From Chloroflexia bacterium (GTDB taxonomy: Bacteria; Chloroflexota; Chloroflexia; QHBQ01; JADMIH01): a stretch of DNA of 7,423 bases. A program made the translations under genes and the position numbers. A model generated the notes under the pieces. It did no database searches, was not told the DNA's origin, and was given only the letters and a program-made list of their open reading frames with translations. The stretch lies in the NCBI GenBank assembly GCA_025927935.1, contig JAICKM010000339.1, positions 1 to 7,423 on the forward strand, written 5' to 3'. Positions 1 to 6,095 of the stretch are shown here, in pieces; within the stretch, counting starts at the first letter, position 1; each line of letters begins with the position of its first letter.

Positions 1-79
1 CAGGCAGGCGTCGTAGCGTTAGCCCGCCTCTTGAGGGGCCGGGTGCTGCCGCGATGCAAAATCGTGACGCACACCCAGG

Positions 80-203
80 CTGACATCGGTTCATCGACGA
101 CGATTACACGCCGAGCAGGCGCGCCGGGCGCGAAGATCGTTTATATTCGTTTGATTCTTCGCGTCCTGTAAGCCTGCTCGGTGCAGTGATGCACCGATGT
201 CAG
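80..203. repeat. Nested imperfect inverted repeat (about 124 bp)
   Basis: Three pairs of complementary arms are stacked in register. The outer pair is 80-95 with 188-203 (15 of 16 positions match; core ctgacatcggt against accgatgtcag). The middle pair is 111-120 with 172-181 (ccgagcaggc against gcctgctcgg, 10 of 10). The inner pair is 129-136 with 156-163 (cgcgaaga against tcttcgcg, 8 of 8). The gaps between middle and inner arms are exactly 8 bases on both sides, so the whole folds as one long interrupted stem with a 19-base AT-rich tip. A competing small hairpin, ggtgca/tgcacc with loop gtga, sits at 180-195. It could be a miniature inverted-repeat element, a terminator or folded RNA of an upstream gene, or a decayed palindrome. 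No target-site duplication or T-run is visible, so I cannot choose. Confidence 0.7.
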
Positions 204-245
204 GGAATATAACCGTTCAGATTCGTACCAACTCGCCGGCAAACC

Positions 246-254
246 TGCTACAAT
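246..254 (+). promoter_or_regulatory. Extended -10 promoter candidate upstream of the dehydratase gene
   Basis: The bases TGCTACAAT match the extended -10 pattern TGnTATAAT with one change. No good -35 box lies 16-18 bases upstream, as is usual for extended -10 promoters. Transcription would start near 260-262 and leave a leader of about 400 bases before the dehydratase start at 659. It could instead serve a separate small RNA. This is a motif call only. Confidence 0.35.
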
Positions 255-272
255 AGAGCCATAAGAGCCATA
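255..272 (+). repeat. Tandem 9-bp direct repeat next to the -10 box
   Basis: The unit agagccata occurs twice without a gap (255-263 and 264-272) and begins at the base right after the -10 candidate. This places it over the expected transcription start and first transcribed bases, a common operator location. Nine bases is slightly less than a helical turn. An operator role is inferred from position; a chance duplication is also possible. Confidence 0.5.
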
Positions 273-287
273 ACGGTCGACGAGGAA

Positions 288-347
288 CCCGCGCAGTTGC
301 GCGCGGGCTGTGGCCTTATAGGCGGAAGTGGCCCGCTTGCAGGCCAC
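288..347 (+). other. Two GC-rich hairpins in the putative leader
   Basis: Hairpin one pairs cccgcgc (288-294) with gcgcggg (301-307) around a 6-base loop. Hairpin two pairs gtggcc (328-333) with ggccac (342-347) around an 8-base loop. They lie 20 bases apart, downstream of the promoter candidate at 246-254. Together they could belong to a structured leader or small RNA. I compared the region by eye with signal recognition particle RNA, RNase P RNA and tRNA signatures and could not assign it to any of them. Confidence 0.35.
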
Positions 348-658
348 CCTGCGCGCAGGCACCGCCCAATTGCACGCCGTCCTGGCGGCTAGAATCACGT
401 ATTGACAAACACAGAACCTCGCGCCGGTACCTTTCGGGCGGCCAGCACAATCAGCGCTCATCGGGTCCGGCACAGGCCGCAGTTATGCCGCGGTGAGGCG
501 CCCGCGGCGGCGGAGCAGGCCGACCCGGCGGGCACGCGGGCAGTCCAGGGGCAGACGGGCCAGATGCGTGGGGCGCGCCCGGGCTGGGGTACTGCACCTG
601 CCCCACCACGGGATCGGCCCGCCCCAGGCCCTTGCGCCTTAATGAGAGGAGAGCCTAG

Positions 659-2671
659 ATGACCGATCCACATGACGCACCTCTGGCGCTCGACACGCTC
701 CTTGGCGGCGAAGACGCTCTCTTCGCCGTGCGCGCCAGCGCACCCGGCCCCACGGGCGTGCTGCCGTTGACCGAGGAGTTGCTGCTGAATGCGCCGAGCG
801 GTGATGTCTTCGCCCTCAGTCAGAATGTCGGCATGGGTTGGGACCCGGCTGAGCTGGAGCACCCGCAGGTGCTTATCCTTAGCACCCAGGGCGGCATCCG
901 CGCCCCGGACGGCACGCCGATCGCTCTGGGCTACCATACCGGGCACTGGGAGGTGGGCTTGCTGATGCAGGCCGCCGCCGAGGAGCTACGCCGCCAGGAC
1001 GCCATCCCCTTCGCCGCCTACTGCACCGACCCCTGCGACGGGCGCACGCAGGGTACGCCCGGTATGCTCGACAGCCTGCCCTATCGCAACGATGCCGCAC
1101 TGGTATTGCGACGCCTCATCCGCTCCCTGCCCACCCGCGCGGCGGTGATCGGGGTGGCGACCTGCGACAAGGGGCTGCCGGCCATGTTGATGGCCCTGGC
1201 GGGCACGCCGGACCTGCCCACGGTGCTGGTGCCCGGTGGCGTGACGCTACCCCCGACGGAAGGTGAGGACGCCGGTAAGATCCAGTCAATCGGCGCCCGC
1301 TTCGCGCACGGCGAGATCACCCTTCGGGAGGCCGCCGAGCTAGGCTGCCGGGCGTGCGCTTCGCCGGGCGGGGGCTGCCAGTTCCTCGGCACGGCTGCGA
1401 CATCCCAGGTGGTGGCCGAGGCGCTCGGCATGGCCCTGCCGCACAGCGCCCTGGCGCCTTCGGGCCAGCCGATCTGGTTGCAGGGCGCCCGCGCCGCCGC
1501 CCAGGCGGCCTTGCACCTGCGCGCGCGGCGGCTAACCACCCGCGATCTGCTCACGGCGCGCTCCATACACAATGCGATGGTGGTGCACGCTGCCTTCGGC
1601 GGCTCGACCAACCTGCTGCTGCACATCCCGGCAATTGCCCATGCCGCCGGATTACCCCGCCCCACCGTGAACGACTGGATCGCGGTCAATCGGCAGGTGC
1701 CGCGGCTGGTGGACGTGCTGCCCAATGGGCCAAGCAACCACCCCACGGTGCGGGTCTTCCTGGCCGGGGGAGTGCCGGAGGTCATGCTCCACCTGCGCCG
1801 CATGGGCCTGCTCTATGAGGAGGAACGGACCGTGACGGGGGAACGGCTGGGCACCGTTCTCGACTGGTGGGAAGGCTCGGCGCGCCGGGCACGGCTGCGG
1901 GCACGGCTGCGCGCGCAGACCGGCGTCAATCCGGATACGGTGATCCTGAGCCCCGACCAGGCGCGCCGCCAGGGCCTGACCAGCACCGTGACCTTCCCGC
2001 GGGGCAACCTGGCGCCGGAAGGAGCGGTGATCAAGAGCACGGCCATCGACCCGCGGGTGGTGGATGCGGACGGGGTGTATCGCAAGCGGGGGCGAGCGCG
2101 GGTGTTTACGCGGGAGCGGGATGCGGTGCGGGCGATCAAGAGTCGCGGGCCGGACCGCGTGCAGCCGGGCGAGGTGATCGTGCTGTGCTGCGGGGGGCCG
2201 CTGGGCACGGGCATGGAGGAAATCTACCAGGTGACGGCGGCGCTCAAACACCTGAGCTGGGGGCGGGAGGTGGCGCTGGTGACCGACGCGCGCTTCTCGG
2301 GCGTGAGCACGGGCGCGTGCATCGGGCACGTCAGCCCGGAAGCGCTGGCGGGCGGGCCGATCGGCAAAGTGCGCGACGGAGACCTGATTCAGATCGTCGT
2401 CGACCGCAACGCGCTGACGGGCAGTGTCGATCTGGTGGGCGAGGGCGAGACAGAGTACGGGCCAGACGGGGGGACAGCGGCGCTGGCGGCGCGGTCCCTC
2501 CGGCCCGACCTGGCGCCGCACCCGGATCTACCGGCCGACACCCGGCTGTGGGCGGCCTTGCAACAGGTAAGCGGCGGAGTATGGGGCGGCAGCGTGTACG
2601 ACGTGGACGCGATTACCGCCGCATTGGAGCGAGGGCAGGCGCGCGCCGCACTTGACATCCCCACGACTTGA
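659..2671 (+). CDS. yjhG: YjhG/YagF-type D-xylonate dehydratase (IlvD/Edd superfamily)
   Basis: This cytoplasmic iron-sulfur enzyme is predicted to remove water from D-xylonate or a similar aldonate to give the 2-keto-3-deoxy acid, a step of non-phosphorylated pentose oxidation. The 670-residue product closely follows E. coli YjhG (about 655 residues) from end to end as I remember that sequence. Shared blocks include [10 protein letters not shown] (124-133), SLPYRNDA (139-146), CDKGLPA (169-175), [10 protein letters not shown] (237-246), [11 protein letters not shown] (310-320), [14 protein letters not shown] (367-380) and [16 protein letters not shown] (542-557). Cys126, Cys169 and Cys240 are the probable cluster ligands. 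Lys171 in the CDK motif is probably the carbamylated metal-binding lysine, and Ser547 the likely catalytic base of this superfamily. The ATG at 659 has AGGAG at 647-651, seven bases away. The length and sequence set it apart from true dihydroxy-acid and 6-phosphogluconate dehydratases. The exact substrate is inferred from family; other pentonates or hexonates are possible. Confidence 0.93.
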   Translation: MTDPHDAPLALDTLLGGEDALFAVRASAPGPTGVLPLTEELLLNAPSGDVFALSQNVGMGWDPAELEHPQVLILSTQGGIRAPDGTPIALGYHTGHWEVGLLMQAAAEELRRQDAIPFAAYCTDPCDGRTQGTPGMLDSLPYRNDAALVLRRLIRSLPTRAAVIGVATCDKGLPAMLMALAGTPDLPTVLVPGGVTLPPTEGEDAGKIQSIGARFAHGEITLREAAELGCRACASPGGGCQFLGTAATSQVVAEALGMALPHSALAPSGQPIWLQGARAAAQAALHLRARRLTTRDLLTARSIHNAMVVHAAFGGSTNLLLHIPAIAHAAGLPRPTVNDWIAVNRQVPRLVDVLPNGPSNHPTVRVFLAGGVPEVMLHLRRMGLLYEEERTVTGERLGTVLDWWEGSARRARLRARLRAQTGVNPDTVILSPDQARRQGLTSTVTFPRGNLAPEGAVIKSTAIDPRVVDADGVYRKRGRARVFTRERDAVRAIKSRGPDRVQPGEVIVLCCGGPLGTGMEEIYQVTAALKHLSWGREVALVTDARFSGVSTGACIGHVSPEALAGGPIGKVRDGDLIQIVVDRNALTGSVDLVGEGETEYGPDGGTAALAARSLRPDLAPHPDLPADTRLWAALQQVSGGVWGGSVYDVDAITAALERGQARAALDIPTT

Positions 2672-2745
2672 ACTCGGAGGCTCCTGTGAGCCCGCCAATT
2701 GGGTAAGCCCGAAACCTGCGAGTAAGCCGCGGAACCGGCCGGACA

Positions 2746-2764
2746 CGGTGGCGAACAGCCACCG
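2746..2764. terminator. Strong 7-bp hairpin between convergent genes
   Basis: The stem cggtggc (2746-2752) pairs perfectly with gccaccg (2758-2764) around the 5-base loop gaaca. It lies 74 bases past the dehydratase stop and 73 bases past the G6PDH stop, almost exactly midway. This is a natural place for a two-way terminator. No T-run follows on either strand, so intrinsic termination would be weak, and mRNA 3'-end protection is an alternative. Confidence 0.35.
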
Positions 2765-2806
2765 CGCCCCGAGCCGGCTCTCCTGCGCAAGGGAGCACGG
2801 GGAAAG

Positions 2807-2820
2807 CCCGGATTCCCGGG
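2807..2820 (-). terminator. Candidate terminator hairpin after the G6PDH gene
   Basis: The arms cccgg (2807-2811) and ccggg (2816-2820) enclose a 4-base loop. Read on the minus strand, the hairpin begins 17 bases after the G6PDH stop and is followed by g-c-ttt-cccc, a very short T-run. It is a weak candidate; the longer hairpin at 2746-2764 may do the work instead. Confidence 0.3.
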
Positions 2821-2837
2821 TCAAAAGTGGCCGCGCC

Positions 2838-4268
2838 CTACCCCGCTGGCTCCGGGGGGCGACCCGGCGATGGCGGCGGGGGCAGCGGCGGGGCGGGAGG
2901 GTCGATCCAGGCGCCGTCCGGCGCGATCAGTGCCTGGGCTCCTGGCGGTCCCCACGTGTCGGGAGCGTAGGGCTCAACCGGCACCACATTATCCAGCACC
3001 TGCTCCACGATCTCCCATTCCGCCTCGACGCTGTCTTGCCGCACAAACAGCGTGGCATCGCCTTGCAGCGCGTCACTCAGCAAGCGTTCATACGGCGTCA
3101 TCTCGCCGGCTGTCCCGCGCACCGCCACCAACTCTGTCGGCTGGCCCACCATCGCCTCACCCGGCCGCTTTGTCTCGGCATACAGGGCGATGAAGACATC
3201 CGGGCTGATCCGGAAGCGATAATAGTTTGGCCGTTCCGGTTCCACGCTACGGAAAACCGTCTGCGGTGGCCGCTTCAGATCGACAATCACCTCCGTTGTG
3301 CGCACCGGCAGGCACTTGCCTGCCCGGATGTAGAACGGCACGTCGGCCCATCGCCAGGTGTCGATATGCAAGCGCACCGCCGCGAAGGTCTCCGTCGTGG
3401 ACTCGGCCGCCACTCCGGGGATCTCCCGGTAGCCGGTATACTGCCCGCGCACCACCTCGCTGGGATCGATCGGCCGGATCGCCTTGAGTAAGGTGGCCTT
3501 CTGGTCGCGCACCGCCTCCGGGTCTTCCTTGGATGGGGCCTCCATCGTCAGCAGCGCCAGCACTTGCAGCATGTGGTTCTGGATCACGTCGCGGATCGTG
3601 CCCACCTCATCATAGAACTTGCCCCGGTCCTCGACGCCGAAGTTTTCGGCCATTGTGATCTGCACATTCGCCACATGGTCGCGGTTCCAGATCGGCTCCA
3701 GGAAGGTGTTGGCGAAACGGAAGAAGAGGAGATTCTGCACCGGCTCTTTGCCCAGATAATGGTCAATGCGGAAAATAGCCGGTTCCGGCAGATAGCGATG
3801 GAGTGTGGCGTTGAGCTCCTGAGCCGAGGCCAGGTCCCGGCCAAACGGCTTTTCGAGCACAACGCGCGCCCCGGTCAGGCCGCCGGCCTGGGCCAACCCG
3901 CCCACCACCGGCTCGAAGTAATCGGGGGGGATCGCCAGGTAGTACAGGGGGCGCTGCGCGGCCCCCAGCGCGGCCTTCACGCGCTGGTAGGTCGCCGGGT
4001 CGCTATAATCGCCGCCCACATAGTGCAGGAGCGGAGCCATCTTGGCCCAGGCCGCCGCGTCCACGCCGCCGTGGGCTTCCAGGCTCTGCCGGGCGCGCTC
4101 GCGCAACTGGTCATCGCTGAGCGACCGCCCGGCCACGCCGATGATCGGCACGCTCAGCGTGCCGCGTTGGACCATGGCCTGTAGGGCAGGAAAGATCTGC
4201 TTCGTCGCCAAGTCGCCGGTGGCGCCGAAAAAGACAAACACATCGGATCGCGCGTTAGTATCACCCAT
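2838..4268 (-). CDS. zwf: Glucose-6-phosphate 1-dehydrogenase
   Basis: This cytoplasmic enzyme oxidises beta-D-glucose 6-phosphate to 6-phosphogluconolactone and reduces NAD(P)+. It is the entry step of the oxidative pentose phosphate and Entner-Doudoroff routes. The 476-residue protein has the N-terminal nucleotide-binding motif GATGDLA (15-21). GRS at 47-49, with Arg48 placed to contact the 2'-phosphate, favours NADP+. EKPFG (139-143) and the family signature RIDHYLGKE (167-175) follow. Asp169 and His170 correspond to the Asp-His pair of the Leuconostoc enzyme and His232 in NHMLQ to its catalytic base; RAGK (315-318) is in the substrate domain. The ATG at 4268 is preceded on the minus strand by AGGAGGA (4274-4280), five bases away. 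The last 21 residues (456-476) are half proline and unlike the enzyme core; the length is otherwise slightly short for the family. The mutarotase gene lies 163 bases upstream on the same strand, so joint expression is plausible. An extended -10 candidate at 4317-4325 could give it its own promoter. Confidence 0.97.
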   Translation of the reverse strand: MGDTNARSDVFVFFGATGDLATKQIFPALQAMVQRGTLSVPIIGVAGRSLSDDQLRERARQSLEAHGGVDAAAWAKMAPLLHYVGGDYSDPATYQRVKAALGAAQRPLYYLAIPPDYFEPVVGGLAQAGGLTGARVVLEKPFGRDLASAQELNATLHRYLPEPAIFRIDHYLGKEPVQNLLFFRFANTFLEPIWNRDHVANVQITMAENFGVEDRGKFYDEVGTIRDVIQNHMLQVLALLTMEAPSKEDPEAVRDQKATLLKAIRPIDPSEVVRGQYTGYREIPGVAAESTTETFAAVRLHIDTWRWADVPFYIRAGKCLPVRTTEVIVDLKRPPQTVFRSVEPERPNYYRFRISPDVFIALYAETKRPGEAMVGQPTELVAVRGTAGEMTPYERLLSDALQGDATLFVRQDSVEAEWEIVEQVLDNVVPVEPYAPDTWGPPGAQALIAPDGAWIDPPAPPLPPPPSPGRPPEPAG

Positions 4269-4316
4269 GGTGTTCCTCCTCGGTAGGCCGTCCGGCCGCT
4301 GGGGTGCTGCCTAGCG

Positions 4317-4325
4317 AGCATAGCA
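4317..4325 (-). promoter_or_regulatory. Extended -10 promoter candidate for the G6PDH gene
   Basis: Read on the minus strand the bases are TGCTATGCT, which match TGnTATAAT at all but two positions. They lie about 50 bases upstream of the G6PDH start at 4268. No -35 box is evident at the right distance. If real, G6PDH can be transcribed independently of the upstream mutarotase gene. Confidence 0.3.
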
Positions 4326-4405
4326 GAAACCAGGCCGTGCCACGCGGGCGGCGCCGGACCGCCCCGCTGTCACCGGCGATCAACAACGGGGGCGACTCCT
4401 GCGGC

Positions 4406-4421
4406 CCGGTGCCTGCACCGG
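4406..4421 (-). terminator. Hairpin just after the mutarotase stop
   Basis: The perfect arms ccggtgc (4406-4412) and gcaccgg (4415-4421) nearly touch; with a 4-base loop the stem is 6 bp. On the minus strand it starts 10 bases after the mutarotase TGA at 4432-4434. No T-run follows. It may terminate, attenuate read-through into the G6PDH gene, or protect the mRNA end. Confidence 0.35.
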
Positions 4422-4431
4422 CCCCGTCCAC

Positions 4432-5385
4432 TCACGCCGGATCCGGGCCGGCCCCGGTGGCGGGGGTTTCCCCGCCCAACGGCGTGATCCCGATCATCAT
4501 CGCCACCTCATGAGTAGCGCCCGGCGCGACGCTCACCGCATCGTCCAGCGCATTCCCCACCTCGACACAAATCATCTGCGTATATGTGTCCGCGCCCAGA
4601 TCGGCCAACTGCGCCGCTTTCGCCCGGCCCGGATTCCAGATCACGGTCGATTGGCTACCTTCCTTCGCGATCTGGATGCGCCGTTGCAGGGCCGGGTCCT
4701 CGACATGGCAGGCATGAGTGGTATGCAGATACACCCTGTCTGTTTCATCGCGGATGGTGACGGGTCCGGCCTGCACCTGGCGCTGCCCCCCGGCGACTTT
4801 GTCGCTATAGGTGGTGCCCTCCAGGCCCTCGACGATCAGCCCGGCGAGGCTGCCGATGTAGAAGTAGCTATGCAGTGCCTCCGTGAGCGGCAGGGGTTGA
4901 TCTCCCAGATTGTGGGTCGCAAGCACGACGCGCAACGCGCACCCGACCTGCACCGTCAGCGTGAGCGCAAAGGGATGCGGCCAGAGGGCGCGTGTGGCCG
5001 GCGTGTCGTCGAGGCCCAGGCGCAGCTCGGTGGTGCCGGTGTCCAGTTCGCCTGTCCCGCGAACCGCCCACGGGAGCGTGCGGACGAAGCCGTGTTGCGG
5101 TTTGGTCGGGTCGGTGGGGTGCGGGCCGAACCAGGGCCAACAAATCGGGATGCCGCCGCGGATGGCCTTGCCGGGCGCATAGCGTGCGTGCGGACTTAGG
5201 AAGAGCACCGGCGCGCTGCGCTGCGGCTGGAATGTCAGCACCTGGGCGCCCTGCAGCGCAATCTGCGCCGTGGCGGCCGCATTGGCGATCTCCGCACGCA
5301 CCAACCCGCCGGAGCCGGCCCGAAACATGATGTGGCCAGGGATCGCAAACTGCGCGTTAAGGGCCTCCGGCGTCCACTCGTCCAT
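4432..5385 (-). CDS. yeaD: Hexose-6-phosphate mutarotase, YeaD family (aldose 1-epimerase superfamily)
   Basis: This cytoplasmic enzyme is predicted to interconvert the alpha and beta anomers of glucose 6-phosphate and related hexose phosphates. The 317-residue protein has the YeaD-type hallmarks: LQGAQVL (44-50), the block GGIPICWPWFGPH (77-89), QHGFVR (97-102), LTEALHSYF (167-175) with the probable catalytic His172, and MICVEVGN (271-278) with the probable catalytic Glu275. The conserved arginines Arg76 and Arg102 are placed as phosphate ligands, as in characterised family members. The ATG at 5385 is preceded by AAGGAGG (5391-5397 on the minus strand), five bases away. The last 15 or so residues are a Gly/Pro/Thr-rich tail not expected in the fold. 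G6PDH, which uses the beta anomer, is encoded next on the same strand, strongly suggesting they act on the same pool. A galactose mutarotase (GalM) is less likely because the WPWFGPH block is typical of YeaD. Confidence 0.93.
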   Translation of the reverse strand: MDEWTPEALNAQFAIPGHIMFRAGSGGLVRAEIANAAATAQIALQGAQVLTFQPQRSAPVLFLSPHARYAPGKAIRGGIPICWPWFGPHPTDPTKPQHGFVRTLPWAVRGTGELDTGTTELRLGLDDTPATRALWPHPFALTLTVQVGCALRVVLATHNLGDQPLPLTEALHSYFYIGSLAGLIVEGLEGTTYSDKVAGGQRQVQAGPVTIRDETDRVYLHTTHACHVEDPALQRRIQIAKEGSQSTVIWNPGRAKAAQLADLGADTYTQMICVEVGNALDDAVSVAPGATHEVAMMIGITPLGGETPATGAGPDPA

Positions 5386-5577
5386 GCCTGCCTCCTTGCG
5401 CCAATCGCCCGCTTGACGCTTATGGGCGGCGCCCCGCCCCCGCTCTAATAGGGGCCATAGTCAGGCAGTCGCCCGGCAAGATCCGCGCCAGCGGCCGCGC
5501 GGAACCTTGCACGCGGTATGTTTCCTGCTGTACGCGCCGCATTATGGCCGCTCACTTAGCAGGAGGAGCACACGCAC
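5386..5577. promoter_or_regulatory. Divergent intergenic region between mutarotase and small-protein genes
   Basis: These 192 bases must hold the promoters of two divergent genes. On the + strand TTGCAC (5507-5512) is a possible -35, but the bases 16-18 further on are a poor -10. On the minus strand TATTAG (5445-5450) is a possible -10 about 60 bases before the mutarotase start, without a clear -35. A GC-rich hairpin gggcgg/ccgccc (5424-5439, loop cgcc) would fall in the mutarotase leader. The small-protein gene has a strong ribosome site AGGAGGAG at 5561-5568. None of the promoter matches is strong. Confidence 0.35.
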
Positions 5578-5973
5578 ATGGCAGATGAACACTTGCCGGC
5601 CCCCGCGCCGGACGAGGAGGCCGCAGATACGCTGGGCGGGAGTGGACTGGTCGAAAACGTGAAGGATCTTGCCCAGGCCGCCGGGGCCAAGCTTGGTGAT
5701 GTGGCCGGCACCGTCGGCAAGGTGCTGGCGCCTCCCGCACAAGCCGCCGGCACGATGGCAAGCACCGTCGGTCAAGCCGCGCGAGATACCGCGCAAACCA
5801 TAGCCGGTACGGTGGCGAGCACGGTGAGTTCCATCACCTCGAACACCGGCGAGGGTGAGGATACGGCGCCGCCTGACCATTCTGGCGGCGTACCGGAGAC
5901 CGGTGCGGCGGTAGATGCCGGGTACATACAGAACCTGCCAGGCCAGGGCGCGGGCGGGCGCGAGACGATGTAA
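5578..5973 (+). CDS. Small low-complexity Ala/Gly/Thr-rich protein, function unknown
   Basis: I do not recognise a family. The 131-residue product has no cysteine, tryptophan or phenylalanine and only one tyrosine (116). Its first 20 residues are acidic and proline-rich. Residues 24-88 are rich in Ala, Gly, Val and Thr and predicted to form amphipathic helix, with a recurring AGTV/AGTM theme (AGTVGKV 43-49, AGTMASTV 57-64, AGTVASTV 77-84). The rest is a flexible Gly/Pro/acidic tail. There is no signal peptide or membrane segment. This pattern resembles the loosely repeated amphipathic helices of LEA-like, YtxH-like or phasin-like proteins, which is a resemblance in composition and not a homology claim. 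AGGAGGAG at 5561-5568, nine bases before the ATG, and the clean stop support real translation. It is divergent from the mutarotase gene and convergent with the propeller gene, so it is probably transcribed alone. Confidence 0.8.
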   Translation: MADEHLPAPAPDEEAADTLGGSGLVENVKDLAQAAGAKLGDVAGTVGKVLAPPAQAAGTMASTVGQAARDTAQTIAGTVASTVSSITSNTGEGEDTAPPDHSGGVPETGAAVDAGYIQNLPGQGAGGRETM

Positions 5974-5998
5974 GGCCCGGCCTAGTCCCTGTATCTAT

Positions 5999-6019
5999 GC
6001 CGGAGACCCGCGTTCCGGC
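5999..6019 (+). terminator. Hairpin downstream of the small-protein gene
   Basis: The arms gccgga (5999-6004) and tccggc (6014-6019) pair perfectly around a 9-base loop, 25 bases after the stop at 5971-5973. No T-run follows. It is a modest terminator candidate in the 122-base convergent gap. Confidence 0.25.
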
Positions 6020-6075
6020 GCCGGACTGCCGGTGGATGAGATCATGCCCCGCCCAGTGGCCTCGCAAGAGCCGCG

Positions 6076-6093
6076 ATGCTGCTCAAGCAGCAT
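6076..6093 (-). terminator. Hairpin right after the propeller-gene stop
   Basis: The arms atgctgc (6076-6082) and gcagcat (6087-6093) pair perfectly around the tetraloop tcaa. Read on the minus strand it begins two bases after the TGA at 6096-6098. It lies between two convergent genes, so it may act on both transcripts. Neither strand shows a T-run after it. Confidence 0.45.
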
Positions 6094-6095
6094 TG

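Larger units (their letters stand above)
1..658. other. Gene-free upstream region, 658 bases
   Basis: I find no convincing gene here. Short open frames exist on both strands, but none has a ribosome binding site, recognisable protein content or a conserved domain. What can be seen is a nested inverted repeat at 80-203, an extended -10 candidate at 246-254 abutting a tandem 9-bp repeat at 255-272, two GC-rich hairpins at 288-307 and 328-347, a perfect TTGACA at 402-407 without a good -10 partner, and a self-complementary GC-rich stretch (ggggcag at 548-554, ctgcccc at 598-604). The dehydratase ribosome binding site lies at 647-651. The AT-richer part (about 137-275) contrasts with the very GC-rich surroundings, as promoter regions often do. 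The function is inferred to be regulatory. Confidence 0.6.
2672..2837. other. Convergent gap dense in hairpins and palindromes
   Basis: The 166 bases between the two convergent stop codons contain an unusual number of self-complementary elements. These are ggctc/gagcc (2679-2692, loop ctgt), the palindrome ccaattgg (2695-2702), a strong 7-bp stem cggtggc/gccaccg with loop gaaca (2746-2764), the 10-bp palindrome gagccggctc (2771-2780), and cccgg/ccggg (2807-2820). The first, the strong stem and the last may end transcription from either side, but none has a T-run. The stretch from 2701 to 2740 has the look of a folded RNA (repeated gtaagcc, gaaacc), and a fragment of a group II intron or another structured RNA is possible. 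I cannot confirm this by eye. Confidence 0.45.

Noticed and set aside
1..171. Open frame from the window edge ending TAA at 169-171 (56 codons), a possible 3' end of an upstream gene
   Set aside because: It has no recognisable protein content, its late codons become AT-rich at third positions unlike the true genes here, and it runs through the nested inverted repeat. An open run of this length is common in GC-rich DNA. Sequence left of the window would decide.
288..395. Known structural RNA (RNase P, SRP RNA, tRNA) in the upstream region
   Set aside because: There are hairpins, but the conserved core sequences of these RNAs are not present.
402..407. Perfect TTGACA as a -35 box
   Set aside because: No acceptable -10 lies 16-18 bases downstream; the best (tacctt at 428-433) needs a 20-base spacer.
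141..473. 110-codon minus-strand frame in the upstream region
   Set aside because: No ribosome site or family features, and it covers the promoter and hairpin region. Its content looks like translated non-coding DNA.
402..662. 86-codon + strand frame before the dehydratase gene
   Set aside because: It starts at TTG without a ribosome site, has low-complexity Ala/Arg/Pro content, and overlaps the real dehydratase start by a few bases.
1652..2521. Long minus-strand frame (289 codons) opposite the dehydratase gene
   Set aside because: It is antisense to a clearly conserved enzyme, and its His/Arg/Pro-rich composition is typical of GC-rich shadow frames.
1867..2655. Long + strand frame (262 codons) overlapping the dehydratase gene
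   Set aside because: It is out of frame with a conserved enzyme and is Gly/Arg/Ala-rich with no family features.
659..2671. Dihydroxy-acid dehydratase (IlvD) or 6-phosphogluconate dehydratase (Edd) for the 670-residue enzyme
   Set aside because: The length and several long blocks follow YjhG/YagF much more closely than either IlvD or Edd.
3564..4184. 206-codon + strand frame opposite the G6PDH gene
   Set aside because: It mirrors the codon bias of the conserved G6PDH gene, has no ribosome site and no recognisable domain.
4510..5199. 229-codon + strand frame opposite the mutarotase gene
   Set aside because: It is antisense to a conserved enzyme with clear catalytic motifs, so it is best explained as a shadow frame.
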